Positions 40,847-48,887 of a stretch of DNA of 64,000 nucleotides are shown here, piece after piece (the stretch's first letter is position 1; every line of letters starts with the position of its first letter). The stretch comes from a virus, in IMG/VR virus record IMGVR_UViG_3300020173_000008, positions 1-64,000 of that record. One strand, written 5' to 3'. The notes under the pieces were generated by a model that did not search any database, had not been told where the DNA came from, and was given only the letters and a program-made list of their open reading frames with translations. The translations under genes were made by a program, and so were the position numbers.

Positions 40847-41846
40847 TACTGCCTGCCTGATTTAGTTGTATTTGTGTCTGTGAGTTTTCACCCACAGTGA
40901 TTTCAACTATTCTGTTATCAAAGTTTCTGAAGATGTACCATTCACCTTCTTTGAATATCTGTGTATTTCCTTCTTCATACGAGCCTGGTTTGATTGGGTT
41001 TGTGGGAAATGATTCCACATTTGCAAACATTCGTCTGTTGAGTGCATCTAGAATATTTGCAAGTAGATCAACGTCAAGAAGGTTAAAATCCAATCGTCCA
41101 AAAACCAACTCATCTTTGTCTAGTGCATTTTCATCCAACGCATTTATATCCAACTCGTTGAAGTCTAGAATATTTTTTGCCTCCGCACCACCTTCCTCTT
41201 CTTTCTCCTTTGGTTTCCTGATGATTAAAAGATTGTTTATCTGTGCATCTGTCAAGTCTAGAATGACAGGGGGTGTTGGATTGTTCTCTGCGGCACCAAC
41301 AACTGTGGCTTGATATGCCTGATTGAGTATCACTTGTCCTACGTCTGACTCAACTGATATCTCTCCCACACTTCCATCTGCATTGGGTAACAGAATGATG
41401 AGGGACTTACCAATCTCGTCAACTGTCATACTGAATGCAGTTCCAAGAACACCAATCCTTGCGGTGGGTGTACTAATTGCGACTGCCTGACGATTGTTCT
41501 TTGCGATCAACCCACTTGCATATTTCACTGTGCCTAGTGCAACCTTGAGTCCAAGTTTACTTGTCGTAGGTTTACTCGCATCATACACGAAATCATCAAT
41601 GATAAGTTTACTGTGCTTCTCTATCTGCACCTTTGTCTTATCATCAAAACCAATGCCGACCACACCGTTACCAGTGCGAATATCATCATTCATCTCAATA
41701 CCAGTGTCTCTCTTTACGTCAAGTTTCTCCTTACTTCGAAAGAGTTCTGCTGGTCCTGTTGCCTTCTCTACTGACCCTACTGCTGCAAACGAACTAGTCG
41801 GTAACAGTAATAGTGACAGAAGAACTACTGCCGTCCGTTGTAACAT
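40785..41846 (-). CDS. FecR-domain secreted protein with curlin-like C-terminus
   Basis: 353 residues. Signal peptide to about FAAVG (residue 22), then a FecR domain: EMNDDIRTGNGVVGIGFDDK, KLGLKVALGTVKYASG, ISTPTARIGVLGTAFSM. The middle has Asn/Asp/Leu repeats (DINALDENALDKDELVFGRL). The last 35 residues carry a curlin-like unit, QIQLNQAGSNVTLHTQENAS. No transmembrane anti-sigma part is present, so a classical FecI regulator role is unlikely; a periplasmic or fibre-associated part is more probable. Overlaps both neighbours by 53-62 bases. Confidence 0.82.
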   Translation of the reverse strand: MLQRTAVVLLSLLLLPTSSFAAVGSVEKATGPAELFRSKEKLDVKRDTGIEMNDDIRTGNGVVGIGFDDKTKVQIEKHSKLIIDDFVYDASKPTTSKLGLKVALGTVKYASGLIAKNNRQAVAISTPTARIGVLGTAFSMTVDEIGKSLIILLPNADGSVGEISVESDVGQVILNQAYQATVVGAAENNPTPPVILDLTDAQINNLLIIRKPKEKEEEGGAEAKNILDFNELDINALDENALDKDELVFGRLDFNLLDVDLLANILDALNRRMFANVESFPTNPIKPGSYEEGNTQIFKEGEWYIFRNFDNRIVEITVGENSQTQIQLNQAGSNVTLHTQENASDSLIIINQN

Positions 41847-42495
41847 CTACCGTACTTGCCTCTGCACCAGATTGTGTAATACTTGCAGTATTACTGGAGC
41901 CTGTCATGTTTAGTGTTGTATCATGTTGTGACGCACCACTCTTGGTGATGGTCACTGTATTTGTACTACCTGTGATATCAACATCTGTTAGTTTATCTGT
42001 GATACTTGCAGCAGTTGAGTTTTCTGTAATCGTTACATCATTACTGCCACCACTGATATCTACATCAATATCAACATCGTCAACACCACTGGCAGTGTTA
42101 CCAACATTAGTACTAACTGTGTTACTATTACCACCGCTGGCGTTGATTGTAATATTCACATCATCACTACCACCATTCGAACCACCCGTTGTACCAACTT
42201 CAATGTCAATATCAGAACTGTTACCTGTGATGTTAGATGTGATGTTCGCAGTATCACCATAGATGTCATAATCTAGGGTGTTACTCGTACCCACTTGGTC
42301 GATGTCCATTGTGGTTGTAGCACCATCACTGATACTTGCATCACCACTAGCACCGACACGGTTACTTGTACCGTCTTGGTTTATGTTTATTGTTGCGCTT
42401 GACCCTGTTTGGTCAATGTAAATCACGTTATCAGCATATGCTGATGGTATCATAGTTAACAATGCTAAAGCCGCAACTGTTAACCTTGTTCTCAT
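41794..42495 (-). CDS. Curlin-repeat secreted protein (CsgA/CsgB-like) 1
   Basis: 233 residues. Signal peptide ending SAYADN, then Ser/Thr/Asn/Gly/Asp-rich repeats of the curlin type (YIDQTGSSATININQDGTSN, MDIDQVGTSNTLDYDI, VTITKSGASQHDTTLNMTGS, ASITQSGAEASTV). Very acidic, with almost no Lys or Arg in the mature part. Predicted exported fibre subunit. ATGA overlap with CsgG. Confidence 0.8.
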   Translation of the reverse strand: MRTRLTVAALALLTMIPSAYADNVIYIDQTGSSATININQDGTSNRVGASGDASISDGATTTMDIDQVGTSNTLDYDIYGDTANITSNITGNSSDIDIEVGTTGGSNGGSDDVNITINASGGNSNTVSTNVGNTASGVDDVDIDVDISGGSNDVTITENSTAASITDKLTDVDITGSTNTVTITKSGASQHDTTLNMTGSSNTASITQSGAEASTVDVTTDGSSSSVTITVTD

Positions 42496-43283
42496 TGAGT
42501 CTCTCCTTTATAGTCCCAGAGTTTTTTTCTTCTACCTTCTTCCACCATTGCAATCACCGCCTTTTCAATACCCTGTCTCACGGCATAATTTACTGGTTCA
42601 TTCGTAGAAGTTCCCGCTTCAATCTCCAGAACTTTTGTTCCCATATCATAGAACTTAAATACATTCACCCCCATGTTTGTACTAAGAATAGTTTTCTCTG
42701 TTGTAATTGCCATCAAAACCTCACCAGTTAAAACACTGACGACACGAAGTCCAATCGTTACAACATCCATTCTCCACTCTGTCATTGGACCGATACCCAT
42801 AACTCTGGCACCAAATCCACCAGTATACTTGTTAGAATCATAACCTACCACACCACCTTCGATCATAATTCCTGCAAACTGTAATGCCCCTAATTCTTTT
42901 GCCTTCTCCCCATCAAATTTCTGTCTCGTATTTCTTATCAACTGTCTTTCTTTGATAAGATTGTCTAGTCCTGACCTCTCCACTACATTGAAGAACTTAC
43001 CATCCGCCATGTCCATCAATGCTTTTATCAAATAAATTTCTGCACCCTGTGTAACTGCACTACTCAGATTTGCGATATTGTCTGCTGGTTTTCTTTGTCC
43101 TGTTTTATCAGTAAAAGAATACACAGCAACACTGACAGGTTTACCGTTTAATATCTGTGGGAAATCTCTAAGTTTATTTCCCATAGGTGTCTTTGCTATC
43201 TCAGGTGGTTGTGTGATAGCCTCCGCCGACATACATCCTGCTAATGTAAGTGACAACATCAAACATAATATTATCTTTCGCAT
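42492..43283 (-). CDS. csgG: CsgG-family outer-membrane export lipoprotein
   Basis: 263 residues. Lipobox LAGC17 after a signal peptide, then the CsgG core: VAVYSFTDKTGQRK, VERSGLDNLIKERQLIRNTR, then IMIEGGVVGYDSNKYTGGFG and VVSVLTGEVLMAITTEKTIL. Length matches E. coli CsgG (277), a nonameric pore that exports curlin. The gene lies between CsgF-like and curlin-repeat genes. No CsgE-like gene was seen. Confidence 0.92.
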   Translation of the reverse strand: MRKIILCLMLSLTLAGCMSAEAITQPPEIAKTPMGNKLRDFPQILNGKPVSVAVYSFTDKTGQRKPADNIANLSSAVTQGAEIYLIKALMDMADGKFFNVVERSGLDNLIKERQLIRNTRQKFDGEKAKELGALQFAGIMIEGGVVGYDSNKYTGGFGARVMGIGPMTEWRMDVVTIGLRVVSVLTGEVLMAITTEKTILSTNMGVNVFKFYDMGTKVLEIEAGTSTNEPVNYAVRQGIEKAVIAMVEEGRRKKLWDYKGETQ

Positions 43284-43292
43284 CCATTCTTC

Positions 43293-43847
43293 CTAAAATC
43301 CAAATCCACTTGTTGGAATAACTAGAGTTGTTACTGTACCATCTGCGGCAGTTACAACTAATGAAACCTCGTCTCCAACCGTACTGTAAGCAACTGTGTT
43401 TCCCATAATCTCAATTGTACCACTTTCCTCTGCGGCCTCTCCAAATAATTTCTCACTCAACTGTTTACTCAACTCTGCATACACTCTACTCTCAAAGTTC
43501 TTTAAGAACTTATTTAGATTGGTGTTCTCTGATTCTCTCTCTGCCTCTCTTCTTGCAGACTCTTCCTTCGCCTTGATATCCTGTTTTCTCTGAAACGTTA
43601 GGTTCTCAATTGTTAGAACATGTTGACTGTAACCGTTCCCTGTAAATACTGGTGACTTCCATGTGTGCTTCAACTCAGAACCATATGCAGCAGTCATCAG
43701 AAATAACCCAAGAAAAATTCCAAGAATTAGAGAGCAGATAAAAGTAGAAAAGTTGGAAAACAACATCTCCTTATATGTGTAAATGTATGGGTTAGATTTC
43801 CTTAATCTTTCCCATGCAAGTCTCTCAGTCTCGTTTTTGTACTTCAT
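43293..43847 (-). CDS. csgF: CsgF-like curli assembly protein
   Basis: 184 residues. A 27-residue N-terminal extension and hydrophobic segment (about 32-54) precede ELKHTWKSPVFTGNGYSQHV, the CsgF start that binds the CsgG pore (compare 'FRNPNFGGNP' in E. coli). Then a charged helix, FESRVYAELSKQLSEKLFG, and a C-terminal beta domain, GTIEIMGNTVAYSTVGDEVS, as in CsgF. Start 43847 has AAGGAAAAG at the right spacing; an internal ATG at 43766 would give a plain signal peptide but has its AAGGAG directly adjacent. Confidence 0.85.
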   Translation of the reverse strand: MKYKNETERLAWERLRKSNPYIYTYKEMLFSNFSTFICSLILGIFLGLFLMTAAYGSELKHTWKSPVFTGNGYSQHVLTIENLTFQRKQDIKAKEESARREAERESENTNLNKFLKNFESRVYAELSKQLSEKLFGEAAEESGTIEIMGNTVAYSTVGDEVSLVVTAADGTVTTLVIPTSGFGF

Positions 43848-44091
43848 CTTGCTTTTCCTTATCCAGATATTCCAAAATCATAGTAAGTTTTTGATTCAGT
43901 CGTATTAAGTCATTATCCAACATACGAATACGATCAATCAAAGCAATCAAAGTAACATTCGCTTCATTAATTACAGGGTCAACTTCCTTCGTTGCCCAAT
44001 TCCAAACATAGTACACAAAATACCCAAGTCCTACTGCTGCTACAATTGGAAATCCAAAATCTTTTATCAGTGCAGCAATATCCATCGTCAA
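43825..44091 (-). CDS. Small membrane protein, tandem copy B
   Basis: 88 residues: IKDFGFPIVAAVGLGYFVYY forms one transmembrane helix, then a charged coiled coil (RIRMLDNDLIRLNQKLTMIL). Clearly related to the next upstream product (shared FGFPI/VGFPI-AA-GYFV and late MxxDxIRxxxxM). One-helix plus coiled coil recalls BhlA/UviB-type holin-like peptides. Overlaps CsgF by 23 bases. Confidence 0.72.
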   Translation of the reverse strand: MTMDIAALIKDFGFPIVAAVGLGYFVYYVWNWATKEVDPVINEANVTLIALIDRIRMLDNDLIRLNQKLTMILEYLDKEKQDEVQKRD

Positions 44092-44372
44092 TCTTTCCTC
44101 GTATCATTTTTACCATCAGCACGAGCAATACGGCTGATGTCTGGTTTCACACCAAATGCGGTACTCATCAATGTATCAATTCGGATAATATCATGGTTCA
44201 TGGTTTGTACTCTGTTGTCGAGGGCACCAATGATACCCTTCATGCGACCAACAGAGTCCATGACACCATTTAAAATAAAACGCATTGTCAGAAATACGAA
44301 ATACCCACCGGCGCAGGCTGCAGCGATGGGGAATCCGACCTCTTTTATAAAGTCGAAAATACTTGGTTCCAT
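44088..44372 (-). CDS. Small membrane protein, tandem copy A
   Basis: 94 residues: IKEVGFPIAAACAGGYFVFL membrane helix, then a coiled coil with ALDNRVQTMNHDIIRIDTLM. Paralogue of the downstream gene, coupled by ATGA. Similar proteins occur in marine T4-like phages. A holin-like role is possible. Confidence 0.72.
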   Translation of the reverse strand: MEPSIFDFIKEVGFPIAAACAGGYFVFLTMRFILNGVMDSVGRMKGIIGALDNRVQTMNHDIIRIDTLMSTAFGVKPDISRIARADGKNDTRKD

Positions 44373-44394
44373 ATCAACTCCAAGAGTTAGATGT

Positions 44395-44940
44395 TTAGGA
44401 CCAATTCAAAATCATGTAGTTATTGTCAAGACCATAAGTATGAACATGAGTATAAACACTTCTAGGTGCATGTCTATTTATCATTTCAACCCACCAATCC
44501 ATCGGCTCAATTGTACAATGTGCATTTTCACCATTGGGTAATATTGTCACGGCAGGTCGAGTACATATACCTAAAAACACAAATTTCTGTGCATTACTAT
44601 ATATGTATTCAAAGATTGACGGAATTATCTCTCTAGGGATATGTTCCATAACATCTGTGGAATAGATACCGTCAAATGGACCTTCTGGTAGGTTTTCATA
44701 CTCTGGTACTGCTGGGTCATAAAGTGTTGGCATAAAACCCCACTCTTCGTGTAGTTTCTCAACTGTGTACTGCCGAGCCTTACCACATCCATAGTCTAGG
44801 AGTGTTTTAGAGCCTGTCTCTTGCACCAAATGTGCAACGAGATTGTGTTGGTGTTTATAAGAATTGCCTGGGAACTTTGTAGTATCACTGTGGTGCAGTT
44901 TATACTGTTCTATGTATTTCTGTTCAATCTCTTTCATCAT
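44395..44940 (-). CDS. SAM-dependent methyltransferase (class I)
   Basis: 181 residues. TLLDYGCGKARQYTVEKL is motif I, LYDPAVPEYENLP motif II and GIYSTDVMEHIP motif IV, as in small-molecule or sugar methyltransferases. No DPPY-type DNA motif, so DNA methylation is unlikely. Target unknown. Confidence 0.83.
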   Translation of the reverse strand: MMKEIEQKYIEQYKLHHSDTTKFPGNSYKHQHNLVAHLVQETGSKTLLDYGCGKARQYTVEKLHEEWGFMPTLYDPAVPEYENLPEGPFDGIYSTDVMEHIPREIIPSIFEYIYSNAQKFVFLGICTRPAVTILPNGENAHCTIEPMDWWVEMINRHAPRSVYTHVHTYGLDNNYMILNWS

Positions 44941-45268
44941 GTAGTCTCACGAAATATTCTGCGTCAATAACGACAAGTGGTTTACTGTTGTTTCTTTTGA
45001 TTATCAATAGAGGTTCGTAGTTACCAGAGTTCTCTGTTGCCTGTTCGTATGACTTCCATACGTTCACTGCCTCTTGGTTCTTACATTCAATTGAGTAAGG
45101 AAACTTCTCTCTCGCAGCACGGGCCATGATGAGGTCTTCACCCCCTGCACCCATACTGCGAGACTCAATATCTTCTGGATGTACTTTCAGTTCTTCGATT
45201 AATAGATTGCGAACCCACTGTTGAAGTCTGCGTCCTTTTGCCTTTGCACTTTGAGTCTTCATGGACAC
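44924..45268 (-). CDS. PDDEXK-type small nuclease
   Basis: 114 residues. KGRRLQQWVRNLLIEEL helix, GGEDLIMARAAREKFPYSIE, then CKNQEAVNVWKSYEQA: the E...D...ExK order of Holliday-junction or Vsr-like nucleases. Small and basic at the N-terminus. Common in marine T4-like phages as a recombination-linked nuclease. ATG 45262 is an alternative start. Confidence 0.75.
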   Translation of the reverse strand: MSMKTQSAKAKGRRLQQWVRNLLIEELKVHPEDIESRSMGAGGEDLIMARAAREKFPYSIECKNQEAVNVWKSYEQATENSGNYEPLLIIKRNNSKPLVVIDAEYFVRLHDERD

Positions 45269-45693
45269 ACCGTTATGTCTTTAACTCTGTATGGTTGATT
45301 AAGAATCCAATCAATCACACTCACACAATATGATACTGTCATTTTTGGTGCATCAATATGAGCAACTCTTTCAGTATCAAAACGACCAAATCTCACAATC
45401 GTCGTATTTATTCCAAGATAATATAATTGATCGTTAGCAAAGTCTAGTGCTGCTTTCTCAGTTGGATAAGTTCTAATCCTATTTCCACGTTGATCAGGTG
45501 AGTTTGATCCTATGTTGATTATACGTTTGTTGAGTTCAGCAGCCTTATACAACAGTTCAACTTGTTGAAACCCATCGTGTTTGTTGTTTATGAAAACGTC
45601 ACATTCTTCTAGGGTGTCTACCGTGTCATAGAATGTACTAAGTGCTTTACCAAGACCCCTTCGTGTTCCATTAATATAAAAATTAGTCGTCAT
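45259..45693 (-). CDS. SDR-like Rossmann protein
   Basis: 144 residues. NGTRRGLGKALS resembles the TGxxxGxG cofactor turn, CDVFINNKHDGFQQVELL the NNAG strand, IINIGSNSPD the catalytic Ser strand, and RTYPTEKAALDFA the YxxxK helix. This is a short-chain dehydrogenase in order but only about 60 percent of normal length (250), with weak glycine spacing. It may bind NAD(P) or be a reduced relative. Similar proteins occur in marine phages. Confidence 0.65.
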   Translation of the reverse strand: MTTNFYINGTRRGLGKALSTFYDTVDTLEECDVFINNKHDGFQQVELLYKAAELNKRIINIGSNSPDQRGNRIRTYPTEKAALDFANDQLYYLGINTTIVRFGRFDTERVAHIDAPKMTVSYCVSVIDWILNQPYRVKDITVCP

Positions 45694-45838
45694 CCTCTTC
45701 CCATTCTATATCATGCTCAAGTTCGTCTTCCAAACCCTCACCACAGAATGGGCAAAATGAAATCATGTAGTAATCATCATCCATATGATGTTTAATCTGA
45801 CACTCTGCTTCACATGATTCACATACTACTAATTTCAT
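45683..45838 (-). CDS. Small zinc-ribbon protein
   Basis: 51 residues from ATG 45838 (MKLVVCESCEAECQIKHHMD), coupled to nrdB by ATGA. CxxC at the start and CPFC in FCPFCGEGLED form a zinc ribbon; an acidic tail follows. Conserved small proteins of this kind flank RNR genes in marine T4-like phages. Confidence 0.78.
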   Translation of the reverse strand: MKLVVCESCEAECQIKHHMDDDYYMISFCPFCGEGLEDELEHDIEWEEDDD

Positions 45839-47091
45839 GCTGCTTCTATCGAATATGCCTCGTCCCAACTACCTGACAATCCCGCGACTTCATATTCAGT
45901 AACACGATTTTCAAAGAAGTTTGTGTGGTCTGCACCGTTCAATACCCATTCCAACCAAGGCAGAGGATTCTCTTTCACCTTGAAGTTTGTCTTCAGACCA
46001 AGTTGTAGAAGTCTACGGTCTGTGATATATCTTATATAGGTCTTTACTTCAGATGCATCTAGACCCTCAATCTCACCCATCTTGTATGCGAGGTCAACAA
46101 ACTTATCCTCTAACTTGACTGCAATGCGAGCCATATTGTAAATCTCTGCTTTGAACTCGTCGTTCACAATCTTTGGTTTCTCTGAACAGAGTTGACGGAA
46201 TGTCTTTGCATTTCCCTCGACATGCATGGACTCGTCACGAATACTCCACTCAACAACCTTACCCATACCCTTCATCTTACCGTAACGTTGGAAGTTGAGG
46301 AGCATGACGAATGATGCGAAGAGTGCAACACCCTCGTTGAATACAGACTTTGCGAGTGCAAGTCCAAGACCACGAATGGTTCCAACGTCAGAGTCCTGCA
46401 TGAATTCAATCTTGTCCATCATCTCTTTGTACTCAAGGAACGCATGGTACTCACTGTCTGACAGTCCAAGTGTCTCGTTCAGAAGTGCATATGCTCTCTG
46501 GTGGACACCCTCACGGGATGCAAAGGAACCGAGCATGTTTCTAATCTCGTTGTTCTTGAACTTGGGAATGAAGTGGTCATAGTAGTTCTGACCAACTGCA
46601 ACATCAGACTGTGTAAATAGACGAAGAATGTTTGTGATGTATTCCTTCTCTACCTGTGTAACCTTACCAGACTTCCAATCTGATACGTCCTCTGACAAGT
46701 CCAGTTCGTCCTCAATCCAATGCGCCTTCTCATGACGAGTGGTAATCTCCACAGCCCAAGGATAGTGGAAAGGTTTGTATGTCTTACTGAACTCAAGCAG
46801 ACCACCACCACTTCTCTTGCGAAGAAGGTCATCTGCCTTCTTCATGAGGTCATCGTAACCACCAATGTGTTCACCATCAATGAAAATCTGTGGGACAGAG
46901 TTCACTCGACGCACTGCTGTGTTCTCACCAACAGTCTCTTTGATACCGTTGATGGACTGATAGAAGGCAAGACGTTCTTCCTCATTATCCATAAGTTCCT
47001 CTGCATACTCAAATCCATGATCCTTAAACCATGTCTTTGCCATAGTACAAAATGGACAATCTGTTTTTGTTACGATTCTTATCCCTGACAT
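45835..47091 (-). CDS. nrdB: Glutaredoxin fused to ribonucleotide reductase beta subunit (NrdB)
   Basis: 418 residues from ATG 47091, which has GAGGA upstream. Residues 1-85 are a glutaredoxin: CPFC (12-15), VPQIFIDGEHIGG. From about 100 onward is the ferritin-like NrdB: HWIEDELDL, EGVHQRAYALL and DESMHVEGNAK carry the metal-binding Glu and His. The C-terminus VTEYEVAGLSGSWDEAYS would dock into NrdA. The fusion brings a reductant directly to the enzyme. ATGA coupling to the zinc-ribbon gene downstream. Confidence 0.9.
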   Translation of the reverse strand: MSGIRIVTKTDCPFCTMAKTWFKDHGFEYAEELMDNEEERLAFYQSINGIKETVGENTAVRRVNSVPQIFIDGEHIGGYDDLMKKADDLLRKRSGGGLLEFSKTYKPFHYPWAVEITTRHEKAHWIEDELDLSEDVSDWKSGKVTQVEKEYITNILRLFTQSDVAVGQNYYDHFIPKFKNNEIRNMLGSFASREGVHQRAYALLNETLGLSDSEYHAFLEYKEMMDKIEFMQDSDVGTIRGLGLALAKSVFNEGVALFASFVMLLNFQRYGKMKGMGKVVEWSIRDESMHVEGNAKTFRQLCSEKPKIVNDEFKAEIYNMARIAVKLEDKFVDLAYKMGEIEGLDASEVKTYIRYITDRRLLQLGLKTNFKVKENPLPWLEWVLNGADHTNFFENRVTEYEVAGLSGSWDEAYSIEAA

Positions 47092-48878
47092 GCGACACAT
47101 TCCTCCTGGCTCATTGCTTGACTTTCATAATCCTTCAGTGCTTCTCTTTTAACCTTGATAGACACGTTCTCTGCTTTGTTAGATGTTTCTGTGCGTAGAT
47201 AATATAGACCTTTGCATCCATACTTCCATGCGTTGTAGTGTACCTTATGCAGTGACCCACGATCTGCACCAGAGGGAAAGAACACATTTAGTGACTGTCC
47301 CTGACATAGAAACTCCTGTCTGTGTCCACCCTGTCTCACGATTGCATCTTGGTCAATCTCAATGGCAGTTCTGAATACATCCTTCACCTCGTCTGATAGG
47401 AAATCAAGGTGTTGCACAGAACCACCGTTTGTGATGATGCTGCTCCAAGTTGTCTGGTCATTCTTACCCACCTTCTCTAGTTCCTCTTCAAGATAGATAT
47501 TCTTGACCAGATGTGAACCAGCACGAGTCCTATGCGTGTATGCGTTTGCCTTCAGTGGTTCGATAGAAGGTGATGTAGACACGATGATGGAACTGTTTGC
47601 GTTAGGTGCGATTGCAAGAAGATGTGAGTTACGTCTTCCTGTCCCTTCCATGTCTGGACACTCACCACGTTCCTCTGCAAGTTTTTCTGTCTCCTTCACA
47701 GCCTGCGTCTTGATATACTCAAATACCTCGACGTTCTTTTTATCTGCATCCTCTGAATCAAAAGGAATACGATGACGATTCAAATAAGAATGCCAACCCA
47801 TTGCACCAAGACCAAGAGAACGTTCCTGTTGTGCAGAATAACGAGCACGGGAAATCTCATCACCAGCATGGTCGATAAAGAACTGTAGAACGTTGTCTAG
47901 GAATCGAATAAGATCACGAATCATGGGTGTCTTACTCCACTCATCATACTTCTCTAGGTTCACAGATGAAAGGCAGCACACAGCAGTGCGGTCTTCACTA
48001 GTAGGAAGATGAATCTCATTGCAGAGATTAGAACCGTGAATCTTTAGACCCTTCTCTTTCATCGTCTGTGGTAGGGCACGGTTTGCAGTGTCAATGAAAT
48101 TTAGATATGGTTCACCTGTACGATACCGTGTCTCCAGTAGAAGTTCCCATAACTTCCTTGCCCTCATACTATCACGAACTGTGCCATCGTCTGGATCAAC
48201 CAAGTCCCACACCTCGTCACGTTCTACTGCTCTCATGAAAGAGTCTGTCACGTTGACTGCGTGGTGTAGGTTTAGGTTCTTACGGTTTACATCACCAGTA
48301 GGAATACGCATATTAACAAACTCAATGATGTCTGGATGTGAGATGTCCATGTATGCTGCATAGGAACCCTTGCGTGTCCTTCCCTGACGATATGCAGTCA
48401 TGTCTGCATCTACCGTGTGTAGAAATGGCATAGGGCCTGGTGCTTTCTCTGATACTGCACGAACAGCAGACCAGTGTCCACCAACACCACCACCTTTGAC
48501 AGACAACCAACGGAGTTCTGCACTATGGTCGATGAGTCCTTCTAGACTATCTGGAACATAGGTTAGGAAACAAGAAATAGGTAGAGACTTTACCTTTGCG
48601 CCTGGGAGTGGTGCATTGGAAAGAACAGGTGATGCAAACATGAACCACCCCTCTGAGACATAATCATAGATGCGTTGTGCGAGGTCCATGTCTCCGTAGG
48701 AGTAGGCAACAGCGGCGCGAGCATATGATTGTTGTGCAGAGGTTTCTTCTTTTAACTGGTAATAATCTTTTAGGAGTTTTCTTGCTTGTTCTGATAAGTT
48801 GTTGTCTTTTGTTCTGTCGATTTTGATACCTAGATACTCTTCTTCTAGGTCAAGGTAAACTACCTCTGCTGTTGCCAT
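47079..48878 (-). CDS. nrdA: Ribonucleotide reductase alpha subunit (NrdA), short form
   Basis: 599 residues. Radical-site NLCNEI (Cys286, Glu288), redox pair Cys103 (ISCFL) and Cys301 (VCCLSS), substrate loop KGGGVGGHWSAVR, and a mobile C-terminal pair ECVAC (594, 597). It is shorter than E. coli NrdA (761) and has no N-terminal ATP cone, so dATP overall inhibition is probably absent. Overlaps the nrdB start by 13 bases. Confidence 0.94.
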   Translation of the reverse strand: MATAEVVYLDLEEEYLGIKIDRTKDNNLSEQARKLLKDYYQLKEETSAQQSYARAAVAYSYGDMDLAQRIYDYVSEGWFMFASPVLSNAPLPGAKVKSLPISCFLTYVPDSLEGLIDHSAELRWLSVKGGGVGGHWSAVRAVSEKAPGPMPFLHTVDADMTAYRQGRTRKGSYAAYMDISHPDIIEFVNMRIPTGDVNRKNLNLHHAVNVTDSFMRAVERDEVWDLVDPDDGTVRDSMRARKLWELLLETRYRTGEPYLNFIDTANRALPQTMKEKGLKIHGSNLCNEIHLPTSEDRTAVCCLSSVNLEKYDEWSKTPMIRDLIRFLDNVLQFFIDHAGDEISRARYSAQQERSLGLGAMGWHSYLNRHRIPFDSEDADKKNVEVFEYIKTQAVKETEKLAEERGECPDMEGTGRRNSHLLAIAPNANSSIIVSTSPSIEPLKANAYTHRTRAGSHLVKNIYLEEELEKVGKNDQTTWSSIITNGGSVQHLDFLSDEVKDVFRTAIEIDQDAIVRQGGHRQEFLCQGQSLNVFFPSGADRGSLHKVHYNAWKYGCKGLYYLRTETSNKAENVSIKVKREALKDYESQAMSQEECVACQG

Positions 48879-48887
48879 TGTTGTCTC

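Noticed and set aside
40897-42262. Plus-strand open frames of 138-149 codons opposite the curlin/FecR genes
   Set aside because: Antisense to genes with clear signal peptides and repeats; no ribosome sites or family features.
43293-43766. CsgF-like protein starting at internal ATG 43766
   Set aside because: It would give a neat signal peptide, but the AAGGAG touches the ATG directly, whereas 43847 has proper spacing.
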